Source: Alphaproteobacteria bacterium (lineage in GTDB: Bacteria; Pseudomonadota; Alphaproteobacteria; UBA8366). Taken from it: a DNA stretch of 64,000 bases. Positions 59,854 through 64,000 of the stretch are shown here, one piece after another (the stretch's first letter is position 1; the number at the start of each line of letters is the position of its first letter). The position numbers and the translations under genes are program-made. Under the pieces are notes generated by a model. That model had not been told where the DNA came from. It was given only the letters and a program-made list of their open reading frames with translations, and did not search any database. The stretch lies in NCBI GenBank assembly GCA_021774335.1, contig JAJFJD010000046.1:124001-188000 (forward strand). Direction: 5' to 3'.

Positions 59854-61263
59854 ATGACCGATTCCAAAGGCGAGACCTATGATCCCCGCGAATTCCGCGG
59901 GCTTACATTCCATGACATGACCGAAAAGTTCCGCGACGGCAGCGACACGCCGCGCGACTATCTCGAACGCTGCATCGAAACCATCGCGGTGCGCGAACCG
60001 GTGGTGAAGGCTTTCGCCGCGCTGAACGAAGACGGTGCCCGCGAAGCAGCCGATGCCAGCACGACGCGCTGGAAGGACGGGCGCACGTTGTCGGCCATCG
60101 ACGGCATGCCGGTCGCTATCAAGGACCTGCTGGAAACCAAGGACATGCCGACGCAAATGGGCTGCGACGCCTATGAGGGTAACTTCCCGAAGCGGGACAA
60201 CGCCGCCGTCTGGGCGTTACGGCAGGCCGGTGCGGTGGTCTTCGGCAAGACGGTGACCGCCGAACTCGGCGGGTCCCATCCGGGACCGACGACAAACCCT
60301 TACGATCCGTCGCGTACACCAGGCGGGTCCTCCTCCGGTTCCGGTGCGGCGGTCGCGACCGGCATGGTGCCGGCGGCCATCGGCACCCAGGTCGGCGGAT
60401 CGATCATCCGGCCCGCCGCCTTCTGCGGCAATGTCGCGCTAAAGCCTTCGCAGGGCGGGATCAACCGCGGCGAACGCCAGGCGACGAGCATGAGTACCCA
60501 TGGCGTGCACGCCAACTGCATCGAGGATATGTGGCAAGTGGCGATCGAGATCGCCGCACGCACCGGCGGCGACCGCGGCGCTCCCGGCCTGATCGGCCCG
60601 CCCACGCCGCCCGCCGCGTCGAAACCCGCCCGGCTGATCGTGGTGGAAAGCGACGGCTGGGCGATCCTCGACGATTCCAGCAAGTCGGCCTTCGAAATCC
60701 TGATGGAAGGCCTGCAAAGCCAGGGCATCGAACTGCTGCGCCGGCGCAATTCCACGTCGGTCGAGCAATTGGAAAAGGCGATAGAGGGTGCCGGTGACAT
60801 CTGCAGTGCGATCACCGCCTGGGAAAATCACTGGGCGCTGCGCAACCTGATCGACGAAAAACCCGATGGCGTCAGCCAACGGATCAAGAATACCGTCGCA
60901 AGTGCCGAAGCGATGTCCCCGGAAGACTATCGCCTTGCCCTGCTCGACCGCGAGAAGGCGCAAGCCACCCATGCGCAGGTCGGCGGCATTGCCGACGCCA
61001 TCGTCACGCTGGCCTGCCCGGGTCCCGCGCCGCTTTGGCCCGGTGACATTCCCGGCGAACCGCTCGCGCCAAGACCGACCGGCGACGCGATCTACAATTA
61101 CCCGAGTTCGATGCTGTTCGCGCCGGTCGTGACCGTGCCATTGATGAGCGTCGGCGGCCTGCCGGTCGGCCTGCAGGTCATGGGACGGCAGGGCGAAGAC
61201 GCCCGCGTCACCGCGATTGCGCGCTGGCTGAAGGACTCGGTCACGCCGGTTTCGGTGGACTAA
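59854..61263 (+). CDS. Amidase-signature family protein
   Basis: A 469-residue amidase. The Ser-cisSer-Lys triad is visible: Lys90 in MPVAIKDLL, cis-Ser in TPGGSSSGSGAAVATG (residues ~159-161) and nucleophile Ser183 in GTQVGGSIIRPAAFCG. It hydrolyses carboxamides, or acts as a GatA relative, though the flanking sequence is not GatA-like. GAGGAGA precedes the ATG. The next gene, an alpha/beta hydrolase, begins 17 bases on, then an isomerase, so they form a catabolic set. Substrate unknown. Confidence 0.92.
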   Translation: MTDSKGETYDPREFRGLTFHDMTEKFRDGSDTPRDYLERCIETIAVREPVVKAFAALNEDGAREAADASTTRWKDGRTLSAIDGMPVAIKDLLETKDMPTQMGCDAYEGNFPKRDNAAVWALRQAGAVVFGKTVTAELGGSHPGPTTNPYDPSRTPGGSSSGSGAAVATGMVPAAIGTQVGGSIIRPAAFCGNVALKPSQGGINRGERQATSMSTHGVHANCIEDMWQVAIEIAARTGGDRGAPGLIGPPTPPAASKPARLIVVESDGWAILDDSSKSAFEILMEGLQSQGIELLRRRNSTSVEQLEKAIEGAGDICSAITAWENHWALRNLIDEKPDGVSQRIKNTVASAEAMSPEDYRLALLDREKAQATHAQVGGIADAIVTLACPGPAPLWPGDIPGEPLAPRPTGDAIYNYPSSMLFAPVVTVPLMSVGGLPVGLQVMGRQGEDARVTAIARWLKDSVTPVSVD

Positions 61264-61280
61264 AGAGCAGCAACCCGCCA

Positions 61281-62126
61281 ATGCCGCACCTGCCCCGCGC
61301 CGGATCGATCGCGACCGCCTATACGGTCGACGATTTCACCGACCCCTGGGCCGACCGCCCTTATCTGTTGCTGCAGCATGGCAACGGGCGGTCGGGCGCC
61401 TTTTGGTACCGCTGGATTCCCTACTTGTCGCGCTTCTACCGGATTCTCCGGCCGGACATGCGGGGATTGGGCCAGTCGACCGGCAGTCTCGATCTCGACC
61501 GGGACATTACGCTCGATGCTCTGGTTGGCGATCTTGTGGCGCTGCTCGATCATTTGGGAGCGGAAAGCATCCATTACTGCGGTGAATCCATGGGCGGCAT
61601 TCTCGGCATGGCCTTGGCCGCCCGGCATCCGGCGCGCGTACGCACGCTGACGTTGGTCGCCACCCCGGTCTTTATCGAGGAGTCGATGAAGGAACGCTAC
61701 GCAATGGGTCACGGCTCGCGCACCGACGCGATGGAAGCGATGGGCATCCGCGATTGGGTCGCTGCGACCACCCGCGGCACCCGCATCCCCGCCGATACCG
61801 AACCCGACCTGTTCGACTGGTATGTCGACGAATTCGCCAAAGGCGATCCGGACGTGCAGGTCGCCATGTCGAAACTGGTCAACGCCGCCAACGCATCGGA
61901 CTTCCTGCCGGACATCGACGCGCCGGTGCTGGGCCTGTATCCGACATCCGGGCAAATCACCAGCGACGCCCAGGAGGGCCTGCTGCGAACCGGCTTGAAA
62001 CAATTCGAGATGATCCACCTGCCGACAGGATTCCACATGGTGCAACTGCTGCATCCGGCGACCTGCGCCAATCATGTCTTGCGGTTTTGCGCGGCGCATG
62101 ACGGGATAACGGCGACCGACGCATGA
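61281..62126 (+). CDS. Alpha/beta hydrolase
   Basis: A 281-residue alpha/beta hydrolase. The nucleophile Ser is in YCGESMGGILG near residue 98, the oxyanion loop is LLQHGNGRSGAFW, and the C-terminal His lies in PTGFHMVQLLHPATC. It resembles 3-oxoadipate enol-lactonase and meta-cleavage product hydrolases. Between an amidase and a 2-hydroxychromene isomerase gene, a role in breakdown of an aromatic ester or ring-cleavage product is reasonable. No clear ribosome site before the ATG, so coupling to the amidase gene is likely. Confidence 0.9.
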   Translation: MPHLPRAGSIATAYTVDDFTDPWADRPYLLLQHGNGRSGAFWYRWIPYLSRFYRILRPDMRGLGQSTGSLDLDRDITLDALVGDLVALLDHLGAESIHYCGESMGGILGMALAARHPARVRTLTLVATPVFIEESMKERYAMGHGSRTDAMEAMGIRDWVAATTRGTRIPADTEPDLFDWYVDEFAKGDPDVQVAMSKLVNAANASDFLPDIDAPVLGLYPTSGQITSDAQEGLLRTGLKQFEMIHLPTGFHMVQLLHPATCANHVLRFCAAHDGITATDA

Positions 62127-62158
62127 CGCGTCCCTTCCGCAAAATTTGAGGACTGGCG

Positions 62159-62785
62159 ATGGCCAATATCGAATATTTCTACTCTTCCCATTCCGGCTAC
62201 GCCTATGTCGGCTCCACCCGGTTCATGGAAATTGCCGCCAAGGCGGGCCGCCGCATTGACCACCGGCCGATGGACCTGCGCGCGGTCGTCGCCGTCACCG
62301 GCCCCGGCCCGACGAACGGGCTGACCGAGGGACGGAGAACGTTCTTCTCCGGCCATGTGATCCGGCGTTGGGCGGAGGCCCGGGACGCGGCCATCCTGGA
62401 CGAGAGACCGACCCACCACGACCATGAGATCGCACTGTCCAACGGCATGCTGATCGCCGGGCTGCAGCAAGGCATCAATATCGACCAACTAGCCCACGAG
62501 ATGCTTCAGGCGCATTGGCGCGACGACGCCGACCTGGACGACCGCGACAGCCTGGCCCGGATCGGGGAAGCCGCCGGCGTGGACCCGGCCCCGTTGCTCG
62601 ACGCCGCCATGTCGGGCGAAGTTCAGGCGATCTACCGGAAGAACACCGAGGAGGCGATCGCCCGCTCCGTCTTCGGCTCGCCCACCTATTTCATCGATGG
62701 CGATATGTTCTACGGACAGGACAACCTGGAACTGGTCGAGCAGGCGCTCGTTAAACCCTTCAGCCGCACCTGGCCGCCCGCCTGA
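62159..62785 (+). CDS. 2-hydroxychromene-2-carboxylate isomerase-like (DsbA-fold) protein
   Basis: A 208-residue thioredoxin-fold protein of the HCCA isomerase/kappa-GST group. N-terminal IEYFYSSHSGYAYVGS replaces the CxxC of DsbA with a Ser-Ser/His context, as in the isomerases, and the C-terminal RSVFGSPTYFIDGDMFYGQDNL is the family hallmark. It would isomerise a chromene carboxylate in naphthalene-type pathways, or use glutathione on another substrate. GAGGA precedes the ATG. It ends the three-gene set and converges on a LysR gene after 16 bases. Confidence 0.92.
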   Translation: MANIEYFYSSHSGYAYVGSTRFMEIAAKAGRRIDHRPMDLRAVVAVTGPGPTNGLTEGRRTFFSGHVIRRWAEARDAAILDERPTHHDHEIALSNGMLIAGLQQGINIDQLAHEMLQAHWRDDADLDDRDSLARIGEAAGVDPAPLLDAAMSGEVQAIYRKNTEEAIARSVFGSPTYFIDGDMFYGQDNLELVEQALVKPFSRTWPPA

Positions 62786-62801
62786 CAATGTAAGGCAGCG
62801 T

Positions 62802-63680
62802 TCAACGCTCTTCTGTCTTCCGAAAATAAACCTCGAACGCGTCGATGAAGTTCGCCGCCGGGCGCGGCAAGACACGGCGCGGATCCCAGACGGCTGCGAA
62901 CCTCTGCCGCAACGGCCCCGTCTTCGCATGCAGCGGTGCGGTCGGCACCGCCGGGCGGACGATGCCGGAGAGGATCGCCGCACCGATACCGGCGCGCGCG
63001 AGGGCGATTAAACTGTGCGGTGCATCACTCTCCAGCATGATATTCGGGGTGAGGTTCTCCAGCCGGCACGCGGCGTCGAACAGTACCCGCACCTGGAACC
63101 GGCGATCCGGCAACAGCAAGGGCGTGTCGATCAGATCGGCCAGCATGACCGGGGCACCCGCCGTCTGCCCCGCCCGCACCACCAGCAGGTCCATAAAGCC
63201 CATCGGCCGAACACCCAGGCCCGCATCTTGCGCGGGTTCGGACACCAGGCCGACCTGCACGTCGCCACGCGATACGGCATCGACGGTCTCCTGACCGCCA
63301 GCTTGCTGAATCCGCAATTCGACACCCGGCTCCGACGCCATGAATGTGGGCAAGAAACCGGCAAGGTTATTCTCTATCACCTGCGAGCTCGCGCCGATGG
63401 TGAAAAACCCGACCGAGCCATGCGACACCTCCTGCGCCGTATGCGCCAGCGCATTCATCGCCTCCAGCGCCGCCGCCGCCGGACCGACCAGCATGCGGCC
63501 GTCACTGGACAGCCGGATCTGCTTGCCGATCCGGTCGAACAGGGTAACACCGAGTGTTTCCTCCAACGCTGCGATCCGGCGCGACACCGTGGGCTGCGTC
63601 ATGTTCAACTGCACGGCTGCCGCCGATACGCCGCCCGCATCCGCGACGGCGAGGAAACTCTCCAAAAGACGTTGATCCAT
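62802..63680 (-). CDS. LysR-family regulator
   Basis: A 292-residue LysR protein: DNA-binding helix-turn-helix at residues 4-62 (LLESFLAVADAGGVSAAAVQLNMTQPTVSRRIAALEETLGVTLFDR) and an effector domain with ASSQVIENNLAGFLPTFMASEPGVELRIQQ and VSEPAQDAGLGVRPMG. It diverges from an MFS gene that runs off the window end and converges on the amidase set. Either could be its target; divergence favours the MFS gene. Confidence 0.92.
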   Translation of the reverse strand: MDQRLLESFLAVADAGGVSAAAVQLNMTQPTVSRRIAALEETLGVTLFDRIGKQIRLSSDGRMLVGPAAAALEAMNALAHTAQEVSHGSVGFFTIGASSQVIENNLAGFLPTFMASEPGVELRIQQAGGQETVDAVSRGDVQVGLVSEPAQDAGLGVRPMGFMDLLVVRAGQTAGAPVMLADLIDTPLLLPDRRFQVRVLFDAACRLENLTPNIMLESDAPHSLIALARAGIGAAILSGIVRPAVPTAPLHAKTGPLRQRFAAVWDPRRVLPRPAANFIDAFEVYFRKTEER

Positions 63681-63861
63681 CTATGCAGAATACGCATTGA
63701 AATCATGCAATCAATTCATTTTCTAAAGAAACGCGAATCGACTAGATTACCGGCCTAGACGTTATTCAACGAAACGGCCGGCCGGGAACGGCGCAGACGG
63801 TTCGGCCATCCAAGTAAATCGCCGCGTTTTTCGGATGGGTGCCTTGGCGCTAACAAAATCC

Positions 63862-64000
63862 ATGACGATTCTTTCCGACCCGGTGCGGCGCAACGTGTTG
63901 TTGCTGGCGATCTGCCAAGCGGTGAGCAGCTCCGGCACCTCGATGCTGGCCGCTGTTGCGGCGCTGGTCGGCTATTCGCTCGTCGACGATAAGTCCTTCG
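63862..64000 (+). CDS. MFS transporter, N-terminal part (cut by window edge)
   Basis: The first ~46 codons of a transporter. The product begins MTILSDPVRRNVLLLAICQAVSSSGTSML and continues AAVAALVGYSL, matching the first helix of MFS proteins that read NVLLLAxCQAL. An in-frame ATG at 63835 is an alternative start; neither has a clear ribosome site, and the later one matches family length better. Divergent from the LysR gene by about 180 bases. The rest of the gene is beyond the window. Confidence 0.75.
   Translation, partial: MTILSDPVRRNVLLLAICQAVSSSGTSMLAAVAALVGYSLVDDKSF

Noticed and set aside
1..64000. CRISPR arrays, prophage, rRNA operon, toxin-antitoxin or secondary-metabolite cluster
   Set aside because: No regularly spaced repeats, phage structural genes, rRNA sequence or multi-domain synthase frames were found on reading both strands.

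Overview
The window is high-GC chromosomal DNA from a bacterium that I take to be an alphaproteobacterium, probably Rhodospirillales-like. The reasons are gene content (TRAP and tripartite tricarboxylate transporters, family III CoA transferase, many TauD, LysR and GntR genes, DUF1289, an SUF operon led by an Rrf2 regulator) and a tRNA-Gly(CCC) of the usual proteobacterial form. The lineage is inference, since there is no rRNA. I see no phage, transposase, CRISPR array or rRNA. Genes are dense and no gap between genes exceeds about 200 bases.

Layout. 1-7.8 kb: start of ribF (cut by the edge), a MaoC hydratase, two MFS transporters, an AraC regulator, a dinB-fetA-fetB operon and a LysR regulator. 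7.9-15.3 kb: a complete SUF Fe-S assembly operon (rrf2-sufB-sufC-sufD-sufS-sufU-sufT-sufA) with overlapping genes, then a Dph6-like ATPase. 15.3-20.2 kb: an enolase-superfamily enzyme, gamma-glutamyltransferase, a compositionally different VanX-like dipeptidase lying between two copies of a junction sequence, and an unusual 19-cysteine lipoprotein. 20.2-28.1 kb: a family III CoA transferase, tRNA-Gly, and an operon gntR-comA-like-tctC-tctAB (fused) that diverges from a sulfatase; this is the most interesting locus. 28.1-33.3 kb: a methyltransferase, two TauD/TfdA dioxygenases around a tandem pair of GFA-domain genes, a LysR regulator and a PAT-type acetyltransferase. 33.5-42.9 kb: a large esterase-like protein, a metallo-hydrolase, a TRAP transporter (dctPQM) with clear regulatory inverted repeats, two flavin monooxygenase-family proteins, a class II aldolase, and an overlooked 44-residue membrane protein. 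42.9-54.3 kb: small mixed operons (YdjM-like protein, TPR protein, MFS, DM13, TetR, cupin, VOC, D-2-hydroxyacid dehydrogenase, KstD-like flavoprotein, DUF488, AraC, YHS). 54.3-64 kb: a carbamoylase plus cysteine-hydrolase pair behind greB, a racemase-family protein, recQ, and an amidase-hydrolase-HCCA isomerase operon facing a LysR gene; the window ends inside an MFS gene.

Together, most of the window outside the SUF and housekeeping genes looks like small-molecule scavenging: uptake systems next to hydrolases, dioxygenases and monooxygenases, each with a local regulator. Several families (S1 sulfatase, ComA, TauD, NtaA/DszA) are known for handling organosulfur compounds, so sulfonate or sulfate-ester use is a reasonable but unproven theme for 21.7-31.7 kb.
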